A DNA stretch of 64,000 nucleotides from Mariannaea sp. PMI_226 (Eukaryota > Ascomycota > Sordariomycetes > Hypocreales > Nectriaceae), in the NCBI GenBank assembly GCA_024336345.1, contig JANFOG010000020.1:124001-188000 (forward strand). Reading direction: 5' to 3'. Positions 31,762 through 43,259 of the stretch are shown one piece after another. Below the pieces are notes generated by a model, which saw only the letters and a program-made list of their open reading frames with translations, was not told the origin of the DNA and did not search any database. The position numbers and the translations under genes were made by a program. Every line of letters starts with the position of its first letter. The stretch's first letter is position 1.

Positions 31762-32415
31762 ATGACTCTCTCCACAGATTTCACGTCTGTTGATGTCAAC
31801 GACGACGCCCCTACGCCGGAAAGTGGCCCCGCTGTTTCATGCGATACCCCCGGCCAACAAAACTCGGAACCAGCGCAAAGGAGCCCTCCAACTAATATAG
31901 GGGGTCTCCATGCGACGGAAACACCAGATCGAAAGCAACTTTGGTCACAATTGCGGCGAAACGTTCTCAAAGTGTTGGCCTTACACGCTTTAAGTAAGGA
32001 TACGGATATAAAGAATATTCAGCATACATTGATGAGATTGGTGCCATATGCCACCAACCCACGCTCAAGCAAGGGCAAATTGGGCCCCCTTACTGCCCGT
32101 GTCTTCTTGCTTGTGTCATCTGCACCAAAAGGGTTCAGCGATAAAGAAGAAAAACTTCTTGGAAGGCTGATCTGTAGCATTATCTTCGTGAGGATGAAAA
32201 ACGCCGAGACAAAATCGTTGATTAAGCACAAAGAGCATATTTCCAAAATCAGGTCTAAGGAGAACCCAATTTGGACGGCCATCGAAAACGAGAAGGTGGC
32301 AGCGCGTTGCGTCTTTTGGTTAAGTTCCACACTCCGAGAAGGCTTGGAGTACTTCAAAGAAGATCATGTAGTCAAACATGATAAGCCCATGCCCCTGCTA
32401 CGGACCGATGGATAA
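31762..32415 (+). CDS. Hypothetical protein (217 aa)
   Basis: ATG at 31762 follows a pyrimidine-rich stretch typical of fungal promoters. The first 50 residues are acidic and Pro/Ser-rich, the rest is helical with basic and hydrophobic residues (LWSQLRRNVLKVLALHAL, KLLGRLICSIIFVRM). No domain is recognised. An LTR-like dispersed repeat begins 14 bp after the stop, so the gene may belong to, or have been captured by, a retroelement; no retroelement motif is seen in it. The frame is intact. Confidence 0.45.
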   Translation: MTLSTDFTSVDVNDDAPTPESGPAVSCDTPGQQNSEPAQRSPPTNIGGLHATETPDRKQLWSQLRRNVLKVLALHALSKDTDIKNIQHTLMRLVPYATNPRSSKGKLGPLTARVFLLVSSAPKGFSDKEEKLLGRLICSIIFVRMKNAETKSLIKHKEHISKIRSKENPIWTAIENEKVAARCVFWLSSTLREGLEYFKEDHVVKHDKPMPLLRTDG

Positions 32416-32428
32416 GCATAGCTAGCCC

Positions 32429-32646
32429 GAGCGGTGATGAGGGTCGCCGGCACTAGCTATAGCAGTGAGGGCATCACCAAATATAGTGAGACATGACTTA
32501 TAGCAACTATATCAGAACGACAACATGGGGGCTCGAGCCCCTATAGATAACCCCATCCATAAGGGATATATAGCCTGCCGTAGGACCCCTCTATAGCTAA
32601 AATCAAGACCTTCTGTGCCTTGAAGTTGCCCCTATCCTATGCGACA
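32429..32646. repeat. Dispersed LTR-like repeat, copy A
   Basis: Shares a 200-bp sequence with 58946-59142. Common blocks are GAGCGGTGA, TATAG with CGAGCCCCT, ATAGCCTGC, GTAGGACC, and a 40-bp end running from ATCAAGACCTTCTGTGCC to CCCTATCCTATG, followed by GACA. A 3' end in CA fits an LTR, but the 5' end is unclear. Confidence 0.65.
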
Positions 32647-32649
32647 GAT

Positions 32650-34280
32650 AATTTAGCTTAGTGCATGCTGCTCTATTATTGTTTCAAACACCAACCAACT
32701 CAAACCAGGTTTGAACTGGACACAAAAACCACAATATACAAATTTTTTATGTATAGTTTGTACCCAGCACAGAATACGCGCAACGACCCGACCAATCTGC
32801 TCAGACAAGCAGATGGGTTCAATGAAGTGGGCGATTTTGATACCAGTCTCATTGGTGAAGACCTAGTGCCGGTGTGACAACAAAGGCCTTCCCCATCCGC
32901 CGACCTACAGCGGCATGATATTTTTCGGAGAGCCGTCTGAGGAAATCTGGTCAATAAATGCTTGAAACTCAGCTGGAGCTCGTCGGTTTTAGCCAGCCAG
33001 TTAATGGGTTGATCAGCAGCGAACGGGATTGCATAAGAGCCTTTTCTAGCGTTAGATTATTGTACTAATATCTTCAATTATGTTCCTACCTAGTCGTTCC
33101 ATTTAGTTTGCGTCTCGTGGGCGTTGGAAAAACATAAGCTTGCTGTCTCCCTCTGTAATTGCATGTATTCAAAATGCCACTCAGTGAAGTGGAGACCTCT
33201 AATTGGTAGTCACTTGGCCCAAAAAAATACCAAATTTCGATACAAGATATTGATTGTTTCCCATTTAGGCGGACATGAAAGTGGTTGAGTACATGGAAAC
33301 TTACCACGAGTCTCTAAGATTGATTCGTGCTGGGAACCAGTATCGATGTTGGTAGATGCACAAAAGTCTCGAGGTAAACGCGGCGATGTGGGCTGCCAAA
33401 TAGGAAACAATGTGATTGCTAAACGAGTACTTCAGAGGCAGTTCGTTATTGCGGGAAAGACAGCCGAGATGGTCCCTATCATGAGCGGATCTATTGATTT
33501 TTATGGCTGTGCTAAGCTCTGCACAATCAAAACCTGGAGTACAGGTAGCAGTTATGCAAACTCAGTGTTATTCAAATCCGACAACTGTATAGATACATCC
33601 AAGGAAAGGCCCGACACATATTACTAACAAAAGAAAGTGTGGCAAGCTTGCCTAGTCCCAAAGGAGTGAGCATCTCAGACGTGAAATTGTTCGTCGTCAA
33701 CGAGCGCTGAAGTGTACCATGTCCGAAAAGCAAGGCAGTGTACTTGCCCCTTCCGCAATGAATAACGAACCACAAAAAGGAAACAAAAAAAGGTAACAAA
33801 AAAAGGTAACAAAAATATTTGAGGGCATTAGCCAAATGCCAGAACTCATGATTTCTAATCTTGGGAGGCATCTCTGTCAAGTTCAGCGCCAAGCCTTTAT
33901 TTGGCGACACGGCCCCCCCCCCCTTTCCCCTACCACCCTCCACTGCCCACCCTTCCGACTTTGCTGCCCTGACAGCATCCGCCCGAGGAAAAAAAAAAAA
34001 AAAAAAAAGGTTCGAGACCCATTTCTCCACTCTGCACCCTTCCCCAAACACCATCTCGAGAGGGACCAGCCACGAGCCTCATCCACCTTCTTGGGAACCT
34101 CGTCTGCGGAGCTTTGCAATTGCAATTGCATTTTGCACTGCGCTGTTCTCGGTGAGCTTGTTTACCTATTCAGTCTTGCAAACTTGCCTCTTCGCTTCGG
34201 CAATCTTGACTTGATCTTGTCCGACACCCCAAGTTCAGTCTGCCTGCCTAAACTTGGACACTCGTTTGTCGCGATCTCAA
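32650..34280. other. Intergenic region and promoter of the C2H2 gene
   Basis: No gene is supported in 32650-33850. Upstream of the C2H2 start lie an 11-C run at 33913-33923 and a 20-A run at 33989-34008. Pyrimidine- and A-rich tracts of this kind are common in fungal promoters and leaders. Confidence 0.45.
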
Positions 34281-34284
34281 CACC

Positions 34285-35835
34285 ATGGACGGTTCGCAGT
34301 ATCCCACCAATGGTGTAAACACGACTGTTTCTGGTCAGACAGATCCTTCACCTACCGCCATATCTCCCAACCAGCGGCAGACACGTTCGCCTCTTCCTCA
34401 GACTCTTCCACCTCTACAACCTCCCGCGTCAGCCATGCAGCCTCTCTATGGCAGTCACCCGCACACATCGCGGACTCCGGGTACGCCCAACACACCTGGA
34501 TCCGTTTCGAACTTGCCCAGCTACCAGCAGACTTCGCAGCCCGGCGGCCAGCGTGGTCTCTACTCGATGCCTCAAGAAAGCCAATATCCTCCCCCTCAGG
34601 CTTACGGCACCTCGGCTGGTATGATGCCCCAGGCCACTACAACCGTGTCGCACACGCAACCCATTGCCCCCGCTCCTATCGGTGGTCGCGGGCCGCCCGT
34701 GTTGCGTCCTATGCCTCCCGGCGAGATCATGTCCCAGCCTGGTGTATCTTCACCTTACGTACCCGGTCCGATGATGGGACCTGCTGCGGCCCTCCAGGAT
34801 GCTAACCCTCCTACTCACGTTGTAGGCTCCCAGGGTCGTCGTGGTATTTTGCCCAGCGCTCCCGGCCGACCTGCCGCTCCCGCCCCGGGCACAGGCGCCA
34901 AGAACACCGTGATTCCCGTCAAAGATGCTAATGGCAAGTTCCCTTGCCCTCACTGCACCAAGACCTACCTTCACTCCAAGCATCTTAAGCGCCATCTCCT
35001 CCGACACACGGGCGACCGCCCTTACATGTGTGTCCTGTGCCGCGATACGTTTTCTCGAAGTGACATTTTGAAGCGTCATTTCCAAAAGTGCTCCATTCGT
35101 CGTGGAAACCCCACTGGAGCTAGCCACTTGTCCCACCCGCAAGCTCACGTTAAGAGGAACGCCCAGGCCCAAAAGGCTGCAGGCCTTGCTCACGAGGGTG
35201 ACCTGAACCACCTGAACGGCCTTAACAGCATGCCAGGTGACAATATGGTTCACCCATTCGGCATGGTTCCCGTCGAAGACGGCATGAACAACATGGGCCC
35301 TGATCAGAATCAGCTGTCGCGATCAAGCTTGCTTGGATGCCTTGATAACGGTAATAACGGGGACAGGCGTGGCATGGCTCCTGTGATGGGCAATCAACAG
35401 CCCTACGGCAGGGACGTCTCTAGCTCTATGAACCAGCAGCAGATGCCTGGCTACAGTATGCCCTCGGGTCAGAATGGAATGCCCATGTACGGTGGTTCTC
35501 AAACAAACCAACAATCTGGCCTTGATTGGTCTCAGATGTTCCAGGCTGGTGCGCATCAAACCTACGTCAACACCTATTTCAATCCTAATCTTGGACAGAC
35601 GCAGATCGGAACCAAAACCGAACCTAGTGCCCGCACGGAACGACAGCCGCTAGCGCCAGCGACCCCCACCCGAATTTGGGAATACTGTCCTACCTTCAGA
35701 ATCCCTATAACCAAATCTCAGACCAGATCCTCAACTTCTTCTATCCTCCTAATCAAGCGATTGACCGCAGGGATGAACCTATACTTCTCACCCGACAATA
35801 TTAAAAACTTCTTAAACAAATACACTCACTACAGG
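34285..35835 (+). pseudogene. C2H2 zinc-finger transcription factor, frameshifted and truncated
   Basis: The start is CACCATGG, a good context. Residues 1-210 are Pro/Gln/Ser-rich. Two fingers follow: FPCPHCTKTYLHSKHLKRHLLRH, then YMCVLCRDTFSRSDILKRHF ending in QKC, a C2HC finger. Next comes SIRRGNPTGASHLSHPQAH and a Gln/Met-rich region. Around 35670 the conserved continuation (YLQNPYNQISDQILNFFYPP) moves to another frame and returns to the first frame near 35770 ([19 protein letters not shown]): two compensating indels. The coding sequence then ends abruptly at about 35835 in a LINE endonuclease fragment, so the C-terminal domain of the family is lost. The promoter-like 5' side is intact. 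From memory the family is conserved in Sordariomycetes. Confidence 0.75.
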
Positions 35836-36350
35836 ATACAGTACACGAGAACCTTATGAACGACAAGCAACTTCAAAATTACGCAGCAATAGTGATCCAA
35901 GAGCCCCAGGCGCACCAAAAGGACAGCAAGCTACTAACGGTCCCTATGGGGCACCCCAGATGGGTTAAGATGGTCCCCACGGTTTGGAGAGAGGGCCGGT
36001 GGCCGATCCGAAGCATGTTATGGTTAAACAAGGATGTGGAGGCTGAGCAGATACCGATTGAGACAGCGGATATCACGGCAGCCATCTTGCGACTCCCTGA
36101 GCGGCTGGTTCTGGCTGTTTCGGTTTACGTGCCAGGAGGAGACATCCAAGCTTTACAAGGCACATGCAACGCTTTGCGCCAGGTCATCTCAGACGTAAGA
36201 GGACAAGCCCGTAGACTGGTGGACGTCGTAGTTGTCGGAGACTTCAACCGACACGACCAGCTATGGGGAGGCGACGACATATCCTTGACGAGGCAAGGTG
36301 AAGCGGATCCGATTATCGGTAATCGACGTGAATACAAACAACTGCAGTAA
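35836..36350 (+). pseudogene. Tad1-like LINE endonuclease (EEP) fragment
   Basis: The frame runs [12 protein letters not shown], then [11 protein letters not shown] (catalytic Glu region), [11 protein letters not shown] and [17 protein letters not shown], the core of an apurinic-type endonuclease as found at the start of LINE ORF2. It stops at 36350, before the SDH catalytic end, and no reverse transcriptase follows. It joins the C2H2 gene without a gap, so either it inserted as a truncated fragment or the two were joined by recombination. Confidence 0.8.
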
Positions 36351-38545
36351 TGACTCATCCCCTGCATCTCTCCCAGTCCTCGCTCATAAGTTCAACCTCA
36401 CTTTGTCGGGGCTCTTACGTGTTCAGCATATACCGGTCAGGAGTCATAGTCTCCAAAAGCTTCGCAGTGTTCGCGAAGTAACTGTGTCCCTTTCGTCTAG
36501 CATTAGGATTATCGGACCGTCCAGGGTAGGATTTACCAGGCTTCCAAGACGATTGACTACTGGGAGATGTACACACAAGGCACCGTCCTGGCAGCTCGAT
36601 CTGCCTCTCTGTCGACGAGGGTAACCCTTACGGCGATTTGCGAGATATTCGGCTCGAGCGTCGCTGGTAGTCGAAATTCATGTTCAAGAACATCACAAGA
36701 AGACGCTGAGCAACACATTGCCGTCTCGGTCTACGCATACGAACAGGCTTCCAAGTCCCCGCAGCGGTTTGGAGGAACTTATGGGTGAGTTCGTCACTTC
36801 TCGAAGAGCTGAAGTCCGCCGTACTTTCATTTCGTAATATTGCACTGCCCTTGGTAACAATTGAGCAAACGCCGTGCCTTCTGGAATATTCGGGCCAGCT
36901 CGCCAGCCTCCTGACCAGTCAAAAGGCCGGACCGTATTCCTGCTACAAGAGTCGTTGCTATCGAGTCCACGAACGAGGTTCCAACCTTTGAACACCTCCA
37001 CTTCTCGAGCAATAGTGGATGGAAACCGAGATCTCTGGGTGCTATAGACGTCGTCAGTTATTACCAACTTCAAGAGGACAAACAACTCACTAACCCATCA
37101 CCATCACCATCTTCGTCTCATGCGTTGTCCTTGCCCTTCGTACTAGAAACCCTCACTCGCCTGTGATGATTATCGGCGTCATAGTCATTGCCTGAAACCT
37201 AGAGCTTCCTATCTCGACAAATGCACAATGCAAAGAAAATGACAGCCCCGTCTATTTCGCAAGAGAAAGAGGACCCCTCTTTCTCCCGGGCGCCCGGGTT
37301 AGCCTCCGCGCAAGGTCGGCGCTCTCCTCCCTTGCAACGCCACAAACACCACACTCACTTTGAATCACCTCATCTGACATTTTCAATACGAACTTGCCGC
37401 ACATAGTGCAGCATGGCGTCATCCCCACAGGGTGCTCGCCCACGCGCCGTCCGCATCCTTGGCAGATGAGCGTGCCTAGATTGGCAAAGCACATACAGGT
37501 CCTTTGCGCTATGTATGTCGAATCTACTTGCCAATCATAGACCAAGTAAGATAAAGTCAGCCAGTGGCGTGGTAAGGAGACACAAACTTCAAGTGCAAAT
37601 TGTCGTCGCCAATGTGAACGAAGGAAGGCCGTTACCTAAGTGAGGGGTCTGCCTGGAGGATATTGTTTGGTACCTGATTCAGTTACAAAACCTCTGCTGG
37701 GGATGCGGTGATGGCACTGACAATGTTCTATTCACCCTACGGTGGACGGAATTCTAACGTCAGAGAGAAGCAGGAGCTGACATGGGCTATGGCGGAGAGG
37801 AAAAGAAAGACGCAGTGAACTGATACTTTGAAAGGGCAACAAAGCGAGCCACTACACAACAAAGGCTGCCTGAATTGATGCAGGTGTGATGAGACTGAGT
37901 AACAGCTCGGCTGGCTAGCTATATGGCAATGTATAAATGGACAGGAACGCATGATAATATGTTTTGAGCATTTATTGGCTCATAGTTCTATTTTGTCGCA
38001 GTGGTAGATACATCACTACCTGTGAGCAAGTCAAGTCGAGTAATGCTCTTACACACGTACGAGGGCCGGCCTGTTTTTGGTCCCCACACAAAATGGTGGT
38101 TTGAGTGGACATGGGTGTCACGTAAAGATCAGCAAGGTACCGGTATAGTCCTGCACCCAGCTTAGCTACCCTTACAAACAATGAACCTCCGACCGTCCAA
38201 CTTTTCCCTGTCCACGCTCGCCAAGAATAGCAAGCTGGGCTTGATTCCATCACTAATCTCGTCCGCCGACGGAGATATGGTCACATCACCCAGATCAGCG
38301 TTTTGACTTCAATACTTTTATAGGAGGCACCAGTTAGCCGAGTTCAGAATCCTTAGAGGACCCCAGCAACCTGGCATATGACCCCAAAACCTGCCTCTTG
38401 TTGCATCCTCAAGTAATCCCTGATGGATGAGAGCCTGGACACGCTCAATAGGTCTAACTAAGCTCCTTGGCAGCACGAGGACTGGTTTCTTTCGGAGTTG
38501 ACGCTTAAGATGGAATGCATTTCTATTCTTCGAGCCTTGAAGATC
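36351..38545. other. Intergenic region with weak open frames
   Basis: The first 500 bp may include further decayed LINE sequence but nothing is recognisable. On the minus strand 37494-37252 is a short Cys-rich frame (separate entry). Another at 38253-37972 is open but shows no known domain. Confidence 0.4.
37252..37494 (-). CDS. Short Cys-rich zinc-ribbon-like frame (80 aa), possibly a partial gene
   Basis: The first ATG in frame gives MCFANLGTLICQGCGRRV, followed by CCTMCGKF and SECGVCG: three CxxC knuckles in 60 residues, a spacing compatible with one or two zinc ribbons. The end is Arg/Lys-rich. The frame is open upstream of the ATG, so an earlier exon may exist. No family is recognised with confidence. 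Confidence 0.3.
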   Translation of the reverse strand: MCFANLGTLICQGCGRRVGEHPVGMTPCCTMCGKFVLKMSDEVIQSECGVCGVAREESADLARRLTRAPGRKRGPLSLAK

Positions 38546-38548
38546 GTC

Positions 38549-39343
38549 TCAGGCCGCACTAGCGCCCTCTCCTTGGGATTTGTTCTCATTCTTAACTATC
38601 TGAATATGTCGCTCGTAGAACAGGAGCATCTGGTTCGGATTAATAAGGAAAAATAAATCTGGTGGGACAGAAAAGGGATCGATTACCTTTTGGGGACACT
38701 TGCCGTAAATAGTTTGCGCGTCATGCTTAGTCTTTGCGCCATTTTCCCATGCAAGATAAATGACTAGCTTGCCATTGCTGCCGACGTCACATGCATTAAT
38801 TGTCACCATCTCATCCTCCCATGACCCCGAAGGAGGGCTCCAGTGCTTCGGAGCCGCAGACGACACTTCATCGGTGAGATGTTTCTTTCCCCCCTTGGAA
38901 CAGCTCGGCGGTTGTGCAGGTAGTGTTCTGGACAGTGGTGTTTGCCTTCTAAGGTGTGCCGCTTTCTTCGATTGCTCGATGATTGCGGCTCTTCCCCCAA
39001 ACCCATCATAATACTTCTCGAGCATATGATTTCCCGATATACTAAAAAAAATAAGTCGTTGAGAAATGCAGCATCTAGCAGGCGTGCTTAGTACATACGT
39101 AAGATTGTCTTCTGGCTCCCATGTCCGGTCGTCTTCCTCTTCATAACCCTCCCACTTGACCTTCAAAAATATAGTTTCCTTGAAGAAACGTCAGTGCCAT
39201 GTAGTTACGGTGCGACGAGGTATGATATGCTTACATTTTTGTCGACATAGTGGCCTTCAATCTCCTCTACGATGTAACTGGAACATGTGAGGATTGAATG
39301 GGACTCGTAACGGTCAGGCATCTCACATGTCATCATTTTTCAT
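38549..39343 (-). CDS. HP1-like chromodomain and chromo-shadow protein, four exons (210 aa)
   Basis: Exons: 39343-39327, 39277-39235, 39178-39099, 39041-38549. The introns (49, 56 and 57 bp) have GTGAG, GTAAG and GTATG donors and all phases agree. Residues about 6-62 form a chromodomain: YIVEEIEGHYV, FLKVKWEGYEEEDDRTWEP, HMLEKYYDGFGG, with the aromatic positions (Y, W, W) that read methylated lysine. A basic hinge follows. Residues about 118-195 look like a chromo-shadow domain: SWEDEMVTINACDV, IYLAWENG and a closing QMLLFYERHI. HP1 binds H3K9me and builds heterochromatin. The N-terminal extension before the chromodomain is only five residues, short for a core HP1. The gene seems intact and may be a paralog. 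Confidence 0.88.
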
Positions 39344-39843
39344 ACTGCACCCGCCTGATTAGGAAGGAGTGCGGTTTTAGTTGCACTCTCCAGTTTTGTC
39401 CTCACTTCAGTGTGGCAGAAAGCTTGTTCTGCCAGAAGCTGGCATAACTAGGTTAGTGTTTCGAGTTCAATCTGGTTGTCGCGGGGCTGGAAGAGAACTT
39501 CATGGAAGGGAAGAAGTCCGAGGTATTTTACTGTACACCAGTACCCATTGTCCAGCGAAATTTGGGGTTCCTGGTTCCGTTGCTGGTGGCAACGAAAAAC
39601 TTGTTTTGGTTGGGAAGGACTAATAGAATTGCAGTATTCGCATGGCTTCGGAGCCTAGTCACACTTGAACACCGCCACAATTGTACTTCAGGGCTGGTCG
39701 GGCGTTGGGGGCTCCAGTTTTATCAAGAACACCTTAGGCCTACGGAGGAGCAGAACAGAAGGCAGTTAGAGGCGAGCCAGGACATCTCATCTCAGAAGGA
39801 CTAGAACTTCATTGCATTGTCGAGGGATATGAAGGGAAGTCGG

Positions 39844-39929
39844 GGTCATGGCTATGAATTCCTAAAGTTGAATAGAAATACGACTTGGTCATGGCTATGA
39901 ATTCCTAAAGTTGAATAGAAATACGACTT
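39844..39929 (+). repeat. Tandem duplication of 43 bp
   Basis: Two exact copies of a 43-bp unit starting GGTCATGGCTATGAATTCC lie head to tail. No gene is affected. Confidence 0.9.
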
Positions 39930-40770
39930 GGTCTCATAGCTAGCCCTTACAGCTATGCTCTGTCCTTGGTCATAATCATCCTCTCTAATTCTTTCTGTTA
40001 TTTCCAGCAACTTGATCGAAAAATTGAAAAAAATGGGAGAGTCTACAGGTTACGCAGAGGATGCTTGCTACTTGGGTTGACTTTTCCGACGGTCCCACCG
40101 ACACCCATGGAAGGCCAGTGGAAAGCCAGTTGGAAGACAACTGAGGTATCAATTTGGAGTTCAGTGGGTCCCAAATAGAGATGAGAGCCGCTCCCTTCTT
40201 CGACAAGAAGTTTGTGGTTTGTGGTGGAATTACGATTGTGGCCAGTTGAGAGGGAAGATACTCAGATACTTATCGATACTCAAATTTGCCTTAGTTGCGA
40301 AGAGCGTTACTGCGACGCGCCGGAATACATTGCCCTTGGGAGTTGCTACCAAACCATTCCCCAAATAAGGTGCCAGTCGCCAAAGTAAGCTTTGGCCTAA
40401 TGAAGCCCAAGGATAAATGGGTGCCCGGGCGCCCACCTATCAGTCGCCTACGGCAGTTTGTGCTCGGACTTCGCAGTCGCTACCATAATGGATTTTGTTA
40501 TGAATTGACTTCTGGTTGTATAAGGAGGGTAAGTTATGTGTGTATTGAAGGTGAAGATAAATTCCTCATCTCGGTTTACCTACATCCTCATATCTCTTGA
40601 GCTCCGTAATATCTTTATCGAGATATACACTTCCTTGGTCCCTGACAGATATCAACCCTCATAACATGTACTGTACAACATATCGCCCCACATTTTTCTC
40701 TGTTCCTTGTGACAGTTACCCGCCACCTCTGCATGTGCACTTCTCTGGAGCAGCATTCCGCCCGGCGTAT
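39930..40770. other. Intergenic region between the HP1-like and C2H2-array genes
   Basis: Short open frames on both strands, none with a recognisable product. No repeat shared with other parts of the window. Confidence 0.45.
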
Positions 40771-40778
40771 TAATTTGC

Positions 40779-40967
40779 TGTTTTACTTGAATATCTCCAA
40801 ATTTTGACAATTGCACGGATATGGCTATTGCAATTCCAGCTGATGTGAAACTGGTCACTGCCATCAGCAATGATGTATAGCCTGAGTGACATCTCTCCTA
40901 TATTGGCCCGTTGGTAAATGGTTAGTTGGCTTTTTTTCCGGAATTCCCCATCGCAGCTTGGATGATC
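40779..40967 (-). pseudogene. Read-through remnant: degenerate seventh finger and old C-terminus
   Basis: Directly after the TGA the same frame gives DHPSCDGEFRKKSQLTIYQRA, a C2H2 finger whose first Cys is the stop and whose two His are Tyr and Asn. It then continues through a coding-like tail (LYIIADGSDQFHISWN) to a TAA near 40779. It shows that the ancestral protein was longer. Confidence 0.6.
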
Positions 40968-42060
40968 TCACCGATATAGTTTGCCTCGCGTATGGGATAT
41001 TCTATGTGCATTTAGGCCGGCCTGCTGTGAAAATTGTTTGTTGCAGTTTGAACGCTCGCAATGATATGGCTTCTCCCCTGTATGAGTTCGCTCATGTATT
41101 TTTAGGACACGTCTTGTACTGAATTTCTCGTCGCAGTTTAGGAAATCGCACTGGAATGGCTTCTCTCCTGTATGGGTTCGTTTATGTATGTCTAGGGCGT
41201 TTTTTGTCGGGAATCCCTTGTCGCAGTTTAGATGATCGCACTGATGTGGCCACTCTTTTGCATGGATGAACTTATGATTTTGTAAGTGATCCCGGCGTGT
41301 GAATGTCCGCGTACAGCCTGGGTGATCGCACGAAAATGGTTTCTCTTCTGTATGGTTGCGCATATGTGCGATTAGCCTGTCGTGAGTCTCAAATTCCCAC
41401 GCGCAGTTTAGGTAACTGCATTTAAATGCCTTCTTTCTCGTATGTATTTGTTGATGTGTGGTTAGAATGAGTGGTGTCGCATATTTTGCATCGCAGCCTG
41501 GATGATCGCAATGATATGGGTTTTCATGTTCCATATTCAGTAATAAAGACCAAGATTGATGTGCGACAAAATTTTGTAGAGGAACGACCTTAATGGAAGC
41601 GTATATGATGGACCGATGAGGCGGCGACGAGATCACAGCTGAGTCGACTTTCCTCGTCATATCTTGACCATGGACATCAGCAGCACATGTAAAATTAGGG
41701 TGCTGTAAATAAATCACGGAACTCATAGAGTTCCAAGGACTGAAGACCAAATGATATTGATCAGCTTTATTTAACTCGGCGTTGCCAACTATGGCATTGC
41801 TCAAAATCAGGAGTATCATACCTATACGCATTGGTAGAATAGGCGCTGCCAGGCCCTCTCCCATCTGGGAGATCTAGCGTGCCATTGTCATAGGGCAGTG
41901 ACTTTGTGTCGGAAAGACGTTCGTCTGAAAGTAAGGGAGGGGTTTCATGTCGTATCGCGATTTGGGTATTAGTAGTGATGATGGATAGGTCCAGCTGGAG
42001 GATAGACCACGAGGAGAGAGAATGGAACTGAAATGTATGATGAGTATAACAACGAGTGAT
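40968..42060 (-). CDS. TFIIIA-like C2H2 protein with six fingers, start codon unclear, truncated by TGA
   Basis: Exon 2 is 41739-40968. An upstream exon ending at 41822 (PDGRGPGSAYSTNAY) joins it across an 82-bp intron (GTATGA...TTCAG). No ATG precedes that exon in frame, so the start is lost or lies further upstream; the internal ATG at 41534 (MEHENPYHC) could also be used. Six fingers of the form C-x4-C-x12-H-x3-H follow, linked by TGEKP-type linkers (YHCDHPGC, FKCSYLNC, FSCDHPGC, HQCDHLNC, FQCDFLNC, YHCERSNC). After KLYR a TGA (40970-40968) stands where the first Cys of a seventh finger would be. The frame stays open for over 50 codons beyond it. Likely DNA- or RNA-binding; the target is unknown. 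Confidence 0.65.
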
Positions 42061-42119
42061 CAGAGGGTAAAAGACGTAGTCAAGAGAGAGACTACAAATT
42101 TCCTTCGTCGCCAATGTCT

Positions 42120-43120
42120 GCTTTTGAAGTCTTCTGTCGCCTTTTCACTGTTCCGATGCAAGGAGGGCAAAGAATACGGGAGCTATTCATGACATTGAAC
42201 AGGAGAGTAAGCAGACATTGTTATATAGGTTCAAGCCAGCCCCACAATCAGGCTTGGAGGAGGACTCACTGTAGCGTATGGGCACACCCCTGAATTGCTG
42301 GGAATATACGCTTGCGTAGGCATAGCCGACAGACCTTGTCGACAGACTTTGAAGAGGTGGCTGTGGGTCTTTGGCAGCTTGATAGATACTGGTTAAACGT
42401 AACCTCCATTCGAGGGAAATGAGGTACTTTGTACATCTGCCACCGAACTTTTGCTTCAACCAATCATCACAGGAGAACTCTTCAGCTCAACGAAGGCAAA
42501 CCAGCTAAAATAAACAGGCAGCCTCAGCGTTCAACTAGAGACATTGGAAAAAGGCGTGGGAGTAAAAACCATGTTTCAATTAGTCCACACATCAACACGA
42601 CCAACTCGAAGTCGTCAGAACGCCCAATGAGGTCGCAAATGCCAATGGAGAGTATGAACAAGTCAAGAAGCCCAATTGGCTACCTGTTCCCTAAAAGGGT
42701 GCCCTGGGCTTCACGCCAACGCATAGGTCCTAGGCACGCATTCAGTAGATTGACGAAAGTCAAACAAGTAAACGATTCAATTCACGGTAACGCTCCTTAG
42801 TGGACAGGAACAATTCGATTCTATTCGATGTTGAATGCAGAAGATATCGTAATATCTTTGCAACGGACGTTAAAGCGTTCCCGAAGTGTGGTAGAGAGCC
42901 ATCAGCTCCGAACCTCCTCCATTCATCGGAAAAATGATGCATAGTAGGTTGGATGAAGGATGATTCTATTCCTATCCACTATTACCTACGAGTGACTCTA
43001 GAGGCACTTGGAAGGCTGATACTTATATAGGCTCTAGGCCGCTAATGCTGCCATGGCCTACACCGCAAGGGCCGGCGATGCTGCCGCTAAGTTGTTTTAC
43101 TTGATCAAACAAAATTGTGC
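42120..43120. other. Intergenic region with no supported gene
   Basis: Open frames at 42187-42459 (minus) and 42429-42800 (plus) overlap head to head and show no domain. No repeat recognised before the MITE at 43127. Confidence 0.4.
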
Positions 43121-43126
43121 CACGAA

Positions 43127-43256
43127 CAGTCAAGTACGGGCTTAGCGTCCAATTTGGAGTTGATTGAGACTAGATAAATGCCTCCAAATTAGACAGCTTT
43201 GTCTACTTTTAATAGTACTGTATGTATAGTGTTGACGCTGAACTTGCACTTGATTG
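43127..43256. mobile_element. MITE copy 5
   Basis: Begins CAGTCAAGTACGGGCTTAGCGTC and ends GACGCTGAACTTGCACTTGATTG. The inner sequence contains paired TAGACAGCTTTGTCTA. The TA flanks are not conserved (AA and TG). It lies 19 kb from the other four copies. Confidence 0.7.
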
Positions 43257-43259
43257 TGT

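Noticed and set aside
33836..34318. Two long frames in the leader of the C2H2 gene
   Set aside because: They run through a poly-A and a poly-C tract (runs of Lys and Pro) and overlap the start of a well-supported gene.
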